Shown here piece after piece: positions 10,863 to 19,868 of a stretch of DNA of 64,000 nucleotides. The DNA is from Formivibrio sp. (lineage in GTDB: Bacteria; Pseudomonadota; Gammaproteobacteria; Burkholderiales; Chitinibacteraceae): contig JARLJJ010000327.1 of assembly GCA_031291275.1 (NCBI GenBank), positions 1-64,000 of the forward strand, read 5' to 3'. A program made the translations under genes and the position numbers. Below the pieces are notes generated by a model. It made no database searches. It was not told the origin of the DNA and was given only the letters and a program-made list of their open reading frames with translations. Position 1 is the first letter of the stretch, and every line of letters starts with the position of its first letter.

Positions 10863-11429
10863 TTAGATCTTGCCAACAAGATCAAGCGATGGTGCCAATG
10901 TGGCCGCCCCGGGAGTCCATTTTGCCGGGCAAACTTCACCCGGATGCGAGGCGATGTATTGGGCCGCTTGAACTTTGCGGAGCAACTCTTTTGCATCGCG
11001 GCCGATGCCCAGGTCATGGATTTCGCAGACCTTGATGAGGCCTTCCGGGTTGATCACGAAGGTGCCGCGCAGTGCCAGGCCTTCTTCTTCGATCATTACG
11101 CCGAAGTTGCGGGTAATGGTGCCGGTTGGATCGCCCACCATCGGGTAATGGATTTTCTTGATGGTGTCCGAGGCATCGTGCCAGGCCTTGTGGGTGAAAT
11201 GGGTGTCGGTCGAAACCGAGTAGATTTCCACGTCCAGCTTCTTGTATTCGTCGTATACGTCGGCCAAGTCGCCCAATTCCGTTGGACAAACAAAGGTGAA
11301 ATCAGCCGGGTAGAAGAAAACAACGGACCACTTGCCTTTCAAGTTGGCTTCGGTGATTTCGCTGAACTTGCCATCATGGTAGACGTTGGCTTTGAACGGT
11401 TTGATTTCGGTGTTGATCAAGGAACTCAT
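10863..11429 (-). CDS. ahpC: Peroxiredoxin AhpC
   Basis: [22 protein letters not shown]...[20 protein letters not shown]-terminal GEVCPAKW resolving Cys. Confidence 0.95.
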   Translation of the reverse strand: MSSLINTEIKPFKANVYHDGKFSEITEANLKGKWSVVFFYPADFTFVCPTELGDLADVYDEYKKLDVEIYSVSTDTHFTHKAWHDASDTIKKIHYPMVGDPTGTITRNFGVMIEEEGLALRGTFVINPEGLIKVCEIHDLGIGRDAKELLRKVQAAQYIASHPGEVCPAKWTPGAATLAPSLDLVGKI

Positions 11430-11533
11430 GGTTATTCTCCTGGTTGGGGTTCGGCGGACTTCATGTCTTCCGATGAAGTGAACTTTAAACCAGGCGATTA
11501 TCATCAATCAAATTGATCGTTTAAAACATTACA

Positions 11534-11548
11534 ATAGTAATTTGCTAT
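11534..11548 (-). promoter_or_regulatory. Candidate partial OxyR-type motif upstream of ahpC
   Basis: ATAG-N7-CTAT (atagtaatttgctat), about 105 bp upstream of the ahpC start; only two of four OxyR tetranucleotides are clear. Confidence 0.3.
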
Positions 11549-11557
11549 ATTGTGTTT

Positions 11558-12316
11558 TTAGGGCAGTCGGCTGGCAGCGGCCATCTTGCCGATCAGAATG
11601 CTGGGAGAAACCCAGTCGACCAGGTCGTCGAAATAGTTTTCGGCCAATGGATCGGCATCATGGACGAAAGGATGATCGACAAAGCTGGTGTCATTGTTGG
11701 CATTTTCCAGCTCGTCTCCTGCCAAGTTTCCCAGGCGTGTTCCGCCGCTCGGGCCATAGGCACCGCGCAGGTTCTTGCCGTGCGAGACAATGACAGCCAC
11801 GGCAGGAATGCCGCCCAAAGTACCTGCTTGCGGCAATATCGTGATGTCGCCAACAGAGCAGATGGCGAATGAAACCGCTGGATCTGCTGCGGGAATACAG
11901 GTGGCAGAGGGGCCAATGGTTGCGTTGCTGGTATCGGCAAAATAGCTGGTCACGCGATAGCTGTAGCGTTTTCCCCAGGCATCAAGTTCTTTCACCCCGA
12001 GCGTGGCCCAAGGCAGTACGCCATCGATATAAGTGCAATTACCCGTGACGCCGCTGCGTTCCTCCTGCCCGGCCAGTGTTGCCGTATTGGCGAGTGCTGG
12101 ATTGGCCGGGCAGGGTAAGTGGCCATTGCTTAGCGCGAAACCGATCAGGGCATCGCGGACCTCATGCAAGGCTTGCCGGGTTTCTCTTATCCGGTTGGCT
12201 TCAATCTGGCTCAGGTAAGCCCCCAGCATGCCTGACAGCATCAATCCGGCAATGATCAGTACGATTGAAATCTCCACCAAGGTGAAACCAAGATCTTTTT
12301 TCATGCGTGGAATCAT
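11558..12316 (-). CDS. Prepilin-type N-methylation-domain protein (pseudopilin)
   Basis: KKDLGFTLVEISIVLIIAGLMLSGMLGAYLSQIEANR class III signal/pilin helix. Confidence 0.85.
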   Translation of the reverse strand: MIPRMKKDLGFTLVEISIVLIIAGLMLSGMLGAYLSQIEANRIRETRQALHEVRDALIGFALSNGHLPCPANPALANTATLAGQEERSGVTGNCTYIDGVLPWATLGVKELDAWGKRYSYRVTSYFADTSNATIGPSATCIPAADPAVSFAICSVGDITILPQAGTLGGIPAVAVIVSHGKNLRGAYGPSGGTRLGNLAGDELENANNDTSFVDHPFVHDADPLAENYFDDLVDWVSPSILIGKMAAASRLP

Positions 12317-13248
12317 TTTTTCTGGATGGCCATCGTGCTGCAGTCATAACGCAGCAAGGTTTCCCAGGCATTGCGATTCAGCCAGTCTGAATCGATGCCA
12401 TACATTTCCACGCTGGGCGGGGTGCCGATGCACCCACCCTCCTGTGCCGGGGGATAAGGCGGGAGAGGATATTTCTTTTTTAGTGCCACCGGGTATTCCG
12501 CCACTGCGCGTTGCAATACTTTGGGCAGAATATCTGCTGCGGTGATGACCACGAGTTGGTCGTTGACCAGAAGCGTGCCGGTTGCGTTGGTCAATGGCCC
12601 GTTCAAGCGTGTAATCGTTGGGCTGGTGCTGGCATTGTTGTAGCTGCCGTAGTGTTCAAGGTAGTTGGCTGGCGTGATTTGCTGACTCGCGTTGTTGCGT
12701 ACCTGCCCGGCAAGCAAACTGCCGGGAGCAAACAGGATTGCAATGGCGCCGGGGTAGGCGGTTGAACCGCCGTTGGCAAATGCGTGCAGGTTATAGGGCT
12801 GGGCGGTATTGCTGTTCAGGGCGGCCGTGTTGCTGTCGTGAAATGGGCTTACCACCATGTACCAGAGTGTTTCGCCGGAACCGTCCACCAATTTGGGCAG
12901 GCCGAGCGTATTCCAGGGTAAGCGTCCAATGCGCCGGGCATTGGTATTACAACTGTCATCGCTTGCGGTTCCCGGCCAGCCTTCATATTCCTCTCCAGGT
13001 GCATGCAGATCGGGGCAGGGAAATTCACCCGGACGACTTCGGTTGTAGCTGGTCGCTTTTTGCGACAGCGACCAGGCGATCAGCGAGAGCTTGGCTTGGG
13101 CAAGTGATTGTGTGGTGATTTCGGCTTGTTGTGCCAAGTTGCGTGGTCTGGCATATACCCCGATCAAGGCAAGCGAAAGCATGATGGACAGCACGAACAT
13201 CAGGAGCAACAATGCCGCACCGCGCGAGCGGGTGTGAATCCATCGCAT
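12313..13248 (-). CDS. PilX-like minor pilin/pilus assembly protein
   Basis: N-terminal RSRGAALLLLMFVLSIMLSLALIGVYAR hydrophobic helix; shares FPCPD...GRLPWNTLG block with the adjacent pseudopilin. Confidence 0.65.
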   Translation of the reverse strand: MRWIHTRSRGAALLLLMFVLSIMLSLALIGVYARPRNLAQQAEITTQSLAQAKLSLIAWSLSQKATSYNRSRPGEFPCPDLHAPGEEYEGWPGTASDDSCNTNARRIGRLPWNTLGLPKLVDGSGETLWYMVVSPFHDSNTAALNSNTAQPYNLHAFANGGSTAYPGAIAILFAPGSLLAGQVRNNASQQITPANYLEHYGSYNNASTSPTITRLNGPLTNATGTLLVNDQLVVITAADILPKVLQRAVAEYPVALKKKYPLPPYPPAQEGGCIGTPPSVEMYGIDSDWLNRNAWETLLRYDCSTMAIQKK

Positions 13249-13252
13249 GGAC

Positions 13253-13576
13253 TTACTCCTTGTCTGGCTGGCGTCCGGCTGAATAAATCTCGCCACTGGC
13301 GGCGTCCCAGCTTTCTCCTGGTTTAACGCGCCTAGGTGGCCTTGCCGGATCGAGTTGACCGTTTATCCAGTACATCGTTTTGGCGCCGTCTCGATGCATT
13401 TCGCCGTTGAAGTGATGCAAGGCGTAGGTGACAACTTCCGTTGGGGATGAGGCAATGGGCGGTATGCTGCGATCCAGTTCTGCGCGTTGCTGCGGGGTAT
13501 AAAACAGACGGCCCCATGCACCTTGGACCGGTGGGATTTGCACGAGCACTAAACACAAGCCAAGTCGGTAAATCAT
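13253..13576 (-). CDS. Small secreted protein of the MSHA-type pilus operon
   Basis: MIYRLGLCLVLVQIPPVQGAWGRLFYTPQQRAELDRS: signal peptide followed by a FYTPQQRAELD motif; 4-bp overlap with upstream ORF. Confidence 0.6.
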   Translation of the reverse strand: MIYRLGLCLVLVQIPPVQGAWGRLFYTPQQRAELDRSIPPIASSPTEVVTYALHHFNGEMHRDGAKTMYWINGQLDPARPPRRVKPGESWDAASGEIYSAGRQPDKE

Positions 13577-14190
13577 GGTGTGACACCTGTTTTTCCTGTT
13601 GCAATAGCACTTGGCGCGATGGAAAGCCAATCGTAATCGCACTCGACGATCAACCGCGCTGCGGGTTCTCGCGGCCGGTCGATGTTGCAGCGCGTGGCGA
13701 CCAATGCTCCTGATATTTGGCTCAATGCGTGGTGGACGCGAGAAAAATCGCCTTCATGCAAGGCGCGATAGCTTAGGGTCATACGACTGGAATAAAGCGC
13801 GGAGTTTCCGGCGGGCTTAGCATATTCCAATGGGCGTTGTGGTTCGATGCGGTAGTGCATCGCGTAGGCTGGATTGGCTTGCTGGATGGCTGTGAGTTTT
13901 TCCACCCATTCCAGGCGGTGTTCTCCTTGGCCAAGCATGCCGTATTGCTCCAGCTCGTGATAGCGTTGCTGGTTCGCCTGGGCATCATGCCAAGCGCTGC
14001 GCGCAGATTGCACGATACTGTGGGTGGCATCGAGTTGTTCTTGCAAAGGCCGTAATTGGCTGCGGGAGGTATGCACCTGTTCCTGTGTGAGCAGCAAGGT
14101 CGATCCTGCTACCAGGATGGCGGCGACCAGCCCGATCAGATTGGAGCGAATCAGATAGACGTCCTGCCAGACGTAATTTTGCAGGCTCAT
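13573..14190 (-). CDS. PilO/MshJ-like pilus assembly protein
   Basis: Single N-terminal TM (SNLIGLVAAILVAGSTLLL) then coiled coil; position between PilN-like and pilin genes. Confidence 0.55.
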   Translation of the reverse strand: MSLQNYVWQDVYLIRSNLIGLVAAILVAGSTLLLTQEQVHTSRSQLRPLQEQLDATHSIVQSARSAWHDAQANQQRYHELEQYGMLGQGEHRLEWVEKLTAIQQANPAYAMHYRIEPQRPLEYAKPAGNSALYSSRMTLSYRALHEGDFSRVHHALSQISGALVATRCNIDRPREPAARLIVECDYDWLSIAPSAIATGKTGVTP

Positions 14191-15734
14191 TTTCCACCTT
14201 CGTTCTTGGGCGCAATGACAATCTGCAATGCGAACTTGGCCTGGACCATGTCGTTTTCCGGGGAGGAAATACTGCCTTGAGGACGAATATCGAGCGGGGC
14301 ATTCTGCAATATGGTTGTGGTTCGGGGCATCTTTTCCAGTTGCGCCTGCAGTTGGTCAATTTGCCCGAGCGCTGCGCGGAAGTTGCCATTAAAAGCATCA
14401 ATATAACCTGCGATCTCGATAATTTGCCCGCGTCGGGTGATCGTTTCCGGGATGGAAATATTCCTGGAGGCCGGGATTGGAATTTGGGTCCCAGGCAGCG
14501 CCTTCCAGCTGAAATGTGCGATTGTCAGTAACGGATAGTTGGCAAGAATCTGGCTTATCGTTTGCGCGGTATCTTCCACATCGGGCCAGTTGGCCAGGTA
14601 TTTTCGGTCGAGCTCAACCGCATCTTTCATGGCTTCCGGCTGACTGCCGCGGAGGGACCGAATTTGGGCGCTGACTTCTTGTTGATCGGCTGCTGCAATC
14701 TGCAATGCCCGATGGGTTTGTCTCATGGTTGATTGCAAATGCAGGGTTTCAGCATGATTTTTCCAGCCCAGTAACGCCCCGGCAAGGAGGATCAATGCAG
14801 CGGTCCAATTGAGCGCCCGGCCGAGTTGGCGCAGACGGTGATAATGTCCAGCTGCCGCTGGCAGGTAATGATCTTTAACTTGGCCACGGGCAATGGCTAG
14901 CAAGAGCAGAGTTTCCCAACGCATGCACTTGTCGGGGAATCCTAGCATCGAAGCGAGCGTGTTGACGGTTCCGACCCGGGCATGGATGTGCGGGATTTGC
15001 TCATGCAGGGTTTGTTTGAATGAATCGGCCAATTGCACGGGATCTTCCGCATCGGTTAGCAGGAGTACGTCCAAAGGGTCATGCCGATTCAATGCGTGCA
15101 AATGGCTCAGATACTGGTGCGTGCGATGTGCCTCTTCAGCAAGATGCACGCCATGTATTGCCTTGTCTGCATCGGGCAATAAATTACCTAGGCGACTGAA
15201 ACGCAGGCCTTGTGCCGTGAAGTAACTCTGGCGCCAGTAGCCCGGTTCCACATGGCTGAACAGCAGTAGATGGGGTTGGTCAATGCGCAGCAATTCACCA
15301 CAAGCCAAGGCAACGGAATGAATGCCTGCAATCGCACATTTTTCTGCCAATAGCGTGTCGATTATCCGATCCAATGGTTCGCGTCGGGTCAACGCCGAAA
15401 GCATCAGCGTATTTTGTCCTTCCCGTTGACCTTGATTTACCGCTATCCGCCGATAGGGTGTCGAGTGATAGCTATGATCCAGCTTGCGAGCACACAGGGC
15501 GCGTTGATCCGCACCGGAGAGCCGCGGGACTGATTCAACATGGAAGTCCTCTTCTGCCCAATCAACCAAAACATGGAAACTGGCACGATGCCATTGTCGA
15601 GCCAGCGTTTGCAGTGTGGATAGTTCAGTTTCATCCAGGCTTAGATCGGCCAGAAGCTTGGCCGTGTTCCGGTTGGCTTGGTGGATGCTCAGCCGCGTCT
15701 GGGTCAGCAGCAAAATGACGGTTGGCATAGTCAT
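14187..15734 (-). CDS. MshI/PilN-like pilus assembly protein (large, 515 aa)
   Basis: Cytoplasmic N-terminal domain, single TM LNWTAALILLAGALLGW, C-terminal periplasmic coiled-coil domain; operon context. Confidence 0.5.
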   Translation of the reverse strand: MTMPTVILLLTQTRLSIHQANRNTAKLLADLSLDETELSTLQTLARQWHRASFHVLVDWAEEDFHVESVPRLSGADQRALCARKLDHSYHSTPYRRIAVNQGQREGQNTLMLSALTRREPLDRIIDTLLAEKCAIAGIHSVALACGELLRIDQPHLLLFSHVEPGYWRQSYFTAQGLRFSRLGNLLPDADKAIHGVHLAEEAHRTHQYLSHLHALNRHDPLDVLLLTDAEDPVQLADSFKQTLHEQIPHIHARVGTVNTLASMLGFPDKCMRWETLLLLAIARGQVKDHYLPAAAGHYHRLRQLGRALNWTAALILLAGALLGWKNHAETLHLQSTMRQTHRALQIAAADQQEVSAQIRSLRGSQPEAMKDAVELDRKYLANWPDVEDTAQTISQILANYPLLTIAHFSWKALPGTQIPIPASRNISIPETITRRGQIIEIAGYIDAFNGNFRAALGQIDQLQAQLEKMPRTTTILQNAPLDIRPQGSISSPENDMVQAKFALQIVIAPKNEGGK

Positions 15735-16927
15735 CTTATTTTACTGATCGTATCGAAAACGGGGCTCAGAACCGACGACATGATCCAGGCAAGCATGAGC
15801 CCGAGAGTCACGGTGAGCACGGGTTCGATCAATATCTGGATGCGCTCGATCGATTCTTTGACATCGCGATCATAAAAATAGGCGACATTGAGCAAGGCAG
15901 TATCCAGTGCGCCGGTGCTTTCCCCCACGCGTAGCATGCGCAGTACCAGTGGCGGAAACAGTCGCGCTTCCTTAAAACTCGCAGTGATGCCCATGCCTTC
16001 ACTGATGCGAAGCACGAGATGATCCAGCGTGTCGGCAACTTTTACATTTCCTGAGATGCCGCCCGAGATTCGCAAGCAATCCAGGACGGGTATCCCTGCG
16101 GCAAACAGCATGGCGAAAACATTGGCCAGTCGCGCCAGAATAATCTTGTGCAAAATCGGACCGATCAGTGGCAGACGAAGCTTCCAGCCGTCCACCCGTC
16201 GTCGGAATGCCCGGTTGGTGTGCAGGCGCAGTTTGATGAGCAGGAAGAAACCGAGTGGCAGGGCAATCAATACCCAGCCGTGGTGGGTTAAAAAGTGGGA
16301 AACGGCCAGCAAAATGCGCGTATTCAGCGGCAGGGTCTGGCCCATGTCCTTGATGAAATCGACCAGCTTGGGGACCAGGTAAATCATCATGAACATCATG
16401 ACGCTAAAAACTAGCAGCCCGACAAATGCGGGGTAGAGGACAACTTTTTTGGCTTGTGTGGCGAGTTCGTCTTGCCACTTGAGTGTTTCCGTCAGGCGTT
16501 TGAGCACTTGCGGCAACTCGCCGCTGGTTTCTCCGGCATGGATCAGATTGATGAATACGCTATCGAATACTGCAGGATGCGTGGCCAATGCCTGTGAAAA
16601 TGAATGCCCGCCTTCAATGGCTTCAACAAGGCTGGCAAGGATTTCACGAAAGCGCGGATGTTCGATACTGTCGCGTAAATCAATCAGGCTTTCAATCAGT
16701 GGCACGCCTGCGCGGAGCAACTGTTCCAGATGAAAGCAGAAGGTGATTAAGTCGCGTCGAAGAATTTTGCCCAATCTGTGTCGAGCGCCCTGACTTGGCT
16801 TGGCCCGGATCAGAGTCAAGCCGATGCGGCTCAGGCGTAAATCCAGATCGACCAGATTACTGGCATCCATCTGTCCCTGATCGATGCGGCCTTGTGCGTC
16901 GATGGCACGGTAGCGGTACTGCATCAT
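15731..16927 (-). CDS. Type II secretion/type IV pilus inner-membrane protein, GspF/PilC/MshG family
   Basis: MMQYRYRAIDAQGRIDQGQMDAS...FCFHLEQLLRAGVPLIESLIDL...VGESTGALDTALLNVAYFYDRDV...EPVLTVTLGLMLAWIMSSVLSPVFD. Confidence 0.92.
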   Translation of the reverse strand: MMQYRYRAIDAQGRIDQGQMDASNLVDLDLRLSRIGLTLIRAKPSQGARHRLGKILRRDLITFCFHLEQLLRAGVPLIESLIDLRDSIEHPRFREILASLVEAIEGGHSFSQALATHPAVFDSVFINLIHAGETSGELPQVLKRLTETLKWQDELATQAKKVVLYPAFVGLLVFSVMMFMMIYLVPKLVDFIKDMGQTLPLNTRILLAVSHFLTHHGWVLIALPLGFFLLIKLRLHTNRAFRRRVDGWKLRLPLIGPILHKIILARLANVFAMLFAAGIPVLDCLRISGGISGNVKVADTLDHLVLRISEGMGITASFKEARLFPPLVLRMLRVGESTGALDTALLNVAYFYDRDVKESIERIQILIEPVLTVTLGLMLAWIMSSVLSPVFDTISKIR

Positions 16928-18627
16928 GCAACTCGACTGGTCAGGTCGACGATTCGGGTAACTTCATCGAGCGAGGTTTCGCCGTGCAGCACCCGCTGGC
17001 AAGCGTCGTCTGCCATGGATTGGAACCCTGCAGCGGCTGCTGCCTGTGCGATCTCGTGTGAAGTTGCACGCTGAGCGATCAACTCGCCCATCGCGCTATT
17101 CATGCGCAGTAATTCCATCACGGCCAAGCGTCCCTTGTAGCCGGTATGTGCGCAATGAGGGCAACCTTGTGCACGCAGGAGTGTGGCCGGATTTGCTTCC
17201 GAAAGCGCGAGCAGGCGACGTTCCAGATGGTCGGGTGTATAGGGTGTGCAGCAGTGTTTGCACAGTTTTCGGATCAGCCTTTGGGCCACGATGCCAATAA
17301 TGTTGCCGGCCATGATTTCCGGAGAAATGCCCAAATCGAACAAGCGGGGAATGGCGCCGATAGCCGATGGCGTGTGCAGGGTCGAATACACCTGATGTCC
17401 GGTCATCGCCGCGCGGAATGCCATTTCTGCCGTTTCTTGATCGCGGATTTCACCCACCAGGATCACATCCGGGTCCTGACGCATCATTGAGCGGATGCCA
17501 GTGGCGAAATTCATTTTTACCACTTCGTTGATGGATGTCTGGCGGATCAGCGGGATGGGATATTCCACCGGATCTTCCAGTGTCATGATGTTGATTTCGG
17601 GTGTATTGAGGTGGTTCAGGATCGAATACAGCGTGGTGGTCTTGCCTGAACCGGTAGGCCCGGTCACCAGCAGAATCCCTTCCGGACGAGCGACCATCAG
17701 GCGCAGCGAGCGGAGGTTATCCATACTGAGTCCCAGACTATCGAGAGGGACGAGGCCTTTCTGGCGATCGAGAATTCTCAGTACGATATTTTCTCCCCAC
17801 GTGCAGGGTTGCGCTGAGACGCGAAAATCCAGAGGACGCCCTGCCAGGGTCAGTGATATCCGGCCGTCTTGCGGTGCGCGAGTTTCCGCGATATTCATGC
17901 CGGAAATGACTTTCAGTCGGACAACCATGGCTGGCCAGTACATGCGATGCAAAGCGCGGATCTGCCGTAGTACGCCGTCGATGCGGTAGCGAATGCGCAC
18001 AAACGATTCTTCCGGTTCGAAATGAATATCGGATGCGCCTTGCGTTACTGCATCGGTGAGCAGAGCATCAATCAGACGTACCACCGGTTGGCTGTATCCT
18101 GCCGATGCCATCTGGATACTCGCCCAGTCAATCTCGCCGGTTTCAATTTCATGCAAGAGGCCGTCGATTGAAAGTTCGACGCCGTAATATTGGTCGATAG
18201 CGCGAGCAATGTCTGATTCAGAAGCCAGCTTGATTTCCCATGTGAAAGGTTCTTGCAGGTGCTGCCGCAGTTGGTCAATGGCCGCCAAGTCGTTGGGATC
18301 GGTCATCGCGATGATCAATTTCTTGCTATCGGTATCCAGTGCCAGCGGCAAGACCCGCAGACGCTTGGCCAATTCCTTGGGAACGCGACGAAGCGCTGCC
18401 GCGTCAATAATGACCTTGGAGAGATCGACGCTTTGCTGTCCAAGGTTTTCTGACAACGCATCCCGCAATACCGCTTCAGAAATAAAACCTAATTTCATCA
18501 AGGTCTTACCCAGCGGTTTGCCGGTCTGGCGCTGCTCTTGCAGGGCGATGTGCAGTTGGTCAGGCGTAATCACCCCTTTGTCCGCGAGCGTCTTCCCCAA
18601 TGGCAGTTTGGTCGATGGCGCGTTCAT
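16924..18627 (-). CDS. GspE/PilB/MshE family ATPase with N-terminal MshEN-type repeat
   Basis: Walker A GPTGSGKTTTLYSIL, Asp box, QDPDVILVGEIRDQETAEMAFRAAMTGHQVYSTLHT, zinc CXXC pairs; N-terminal LGKTLADKGVITPDQLHIALQEQ...LGKTLMKLGFISEAVLRDALSENLG. Confidence 0.93.
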   Translation of the reverse strand: MNAPSTKLPLGKTLADKGVITPDQLHIALQEQRQTGKPLGKTLMKLGFISEAVLRDALSENLGQQSVDLSKVIIDAAALRRVPKELAKRLRVLPLALDTDSKKLIIAMTDPNDLAAIDQLRQHLQEPFTWEIKLASESDIARAIDQYYGVELSIDGLLHEIETGEIDWASIQMASAGYSQPVVRLIDALLTDAVTQGASDIHFEPEESFVRIRYRIDGVLRQIRALHRMYWPAMVVRLKVISGMNIAETRAPQDGRISLTLAGRPLDFRVSAQPCTWGENIVLRILDRQKGLVPLDSLGLSMDNLRSLRLMVARPEGILLVTGPTGSGKTTTLYSILNHLNTPEINIMTLEDPVEYPIPLIRQTSINEVVKMNFATGIRSMMRQDPDVILVGEIRDQETAEMAFRAAMTGHQVYSTLHTPSAIGAIPRLFDLGISPEIMAGNIIGIVAQRLIRKLCKHCCTPYTPDHLERRLLALSEANPATLLRAQGCPHCAHTGYKGRLAVMELLRMNSAMGELIAQRATSHEIAQAAAAAGFQSMADDACQRVLHGETSLDEVTRIVDLTSRVA

Positions 18628-19868
18628 TGCTGCGCACTCATCAGGGCGGTGATGCGTTGCTCTGCCACGGCGCGCTCAAAATGACCATTGCCGAGTGAAA
18701 GTGCCCGGTGATAGTAGTCGGCTGATAGCTTTCCCTGCCCGATGTGATCCAGGCTTACGGCCAGATTGAATGCCAGATCGGCATTGTCTTGATCATGGAC
18801 AAATGCCTGGAAAAACTGCTCTTGCGCTTCATGCCAGCGATTATTGGCGGCGTAATATTGGCCAAGCAACAGAGGCGAGCGATTCCGATCATTGTTCTGT
18901 AATAGCTGCATTTCAGTCGCTGCGGAGAGTGCTTTGGGATTGAGTAGCAGGAGCCCGGTTTGGGCTTCTTGGTCTTGCGGGTTGAGCGCAAGCAAGCGCT
19001 GATACCACTGCATGGATTGGGTGGTTTGACCTTGTCGAGCCGCAATTGCTGCGAGCCCAAGCAGAGCATCACGGTTGTTGGCATCGCTTGCGAGCATGCG
19101 GCGATACTGTTTTTCTGCGCCGATGAGGTCACCGCGTTGCCATGCTTGCCAAGCATTTTGGAGTGGAGCAGGAATCGGGGCTTCATCGATATTGCGTTCT
19201 ATCTTGGGTGAATTTTCAGAAGAGGGCTGTGCTTCGATATATCTTGCTTTATCGTCGGCTGGTGGACGGGATATCTGCTCTGTGAGGGATGTCGTTGCCG
19301 GTGGTAACGGGATGGATATCTGCGCAACGGGAGCGGATGACTGTGTGGATGCCGCTTGATCTCGATTTTCGTTTTCTTTTTGAATGGTCGTAGCGGCGGT
19401 TGAGACGGGACGCTCCGCAGTCTCAACGGCGCGGGTGGTGGTGGGTTCTGCAAAAAAAGGCTGCTGTTGCCACCAGAACCCTGCACCTATTCCCCCCAAG
19501 ATAATGGCACCCGCCGGTATCCACGTACGGAGCAAGTGACGCGGCGATTTTGCGCGCGAAATCGGCAACGTGGGCGCAGCGGCTTGGGCGATGGAATGGC
19601 TGTCTTTCCTCGGATTAGAAACCTGATCCTGCTTTTCAACCTTTATGGCTTCCCCGAAAGGACTATCGGAAAGGAGCCCGCTTTTTTCTTCATGGGCAGC
19701 CAGGTCGCCGGTTGGTATGGGATGTGCCATCGTCGTGTGCAGAGTCGATTCTTGCTGCGAGTTTGGATACGCCTGCGTGGGAAATAGCAGGGTGTCTGGC
19801 ATGCGCGGCGGCACTTCAACGAGTTGCATCTGACCGTCTGTCTTTTTCAGCGCATGCAGCAGATTCAT
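18624..19868 (-). CDS. TPR-containing single-pass membrane protein (MshN-like)
   Basis: TM segment LLRTWIPAGAIILGGIGAGFW, C-terminal TPR repeats (RGDLIGAEKQYRRMLASDANNRDALLGLAAIAARQG). Confidence 0.65.
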   Translation of the reverse strand: MNLLHALKKTDGQMQLVEVPPRMPDTLLFPTQAYPNSQQESTLHTTMAHPIPTGDLAAHEEKSGLLSDSPFGEAIKVEKQDQVSNPRKDSHSIAQAAAPTLPISRAKSPRHLLRTWIPAGAIILGGIGAGFWWQQQPFFAEPTTTRAVETAERPVSTAATTIQKENENRDQAASTQSSAPVAQISIPLPPATTSLTEQISRPPADDKARYIEAQPSSENSPKIERNIDEAPIPAPLQNAWQAWQRGDLIGAEKQYRRMLASDANNRDALLGLAAIAARQGQTTQSMQWYQRLLALNPQDQEAQTGLLLLNPKALSAATEMQLLQNNDRNRSPLLLGQYYAANNRWHEAQEQFFQAFVHDQDNADLAFNLAVSLDHIGQGKLSADYYHRALSLGNGHFERAVAEQRITALMSAQQ

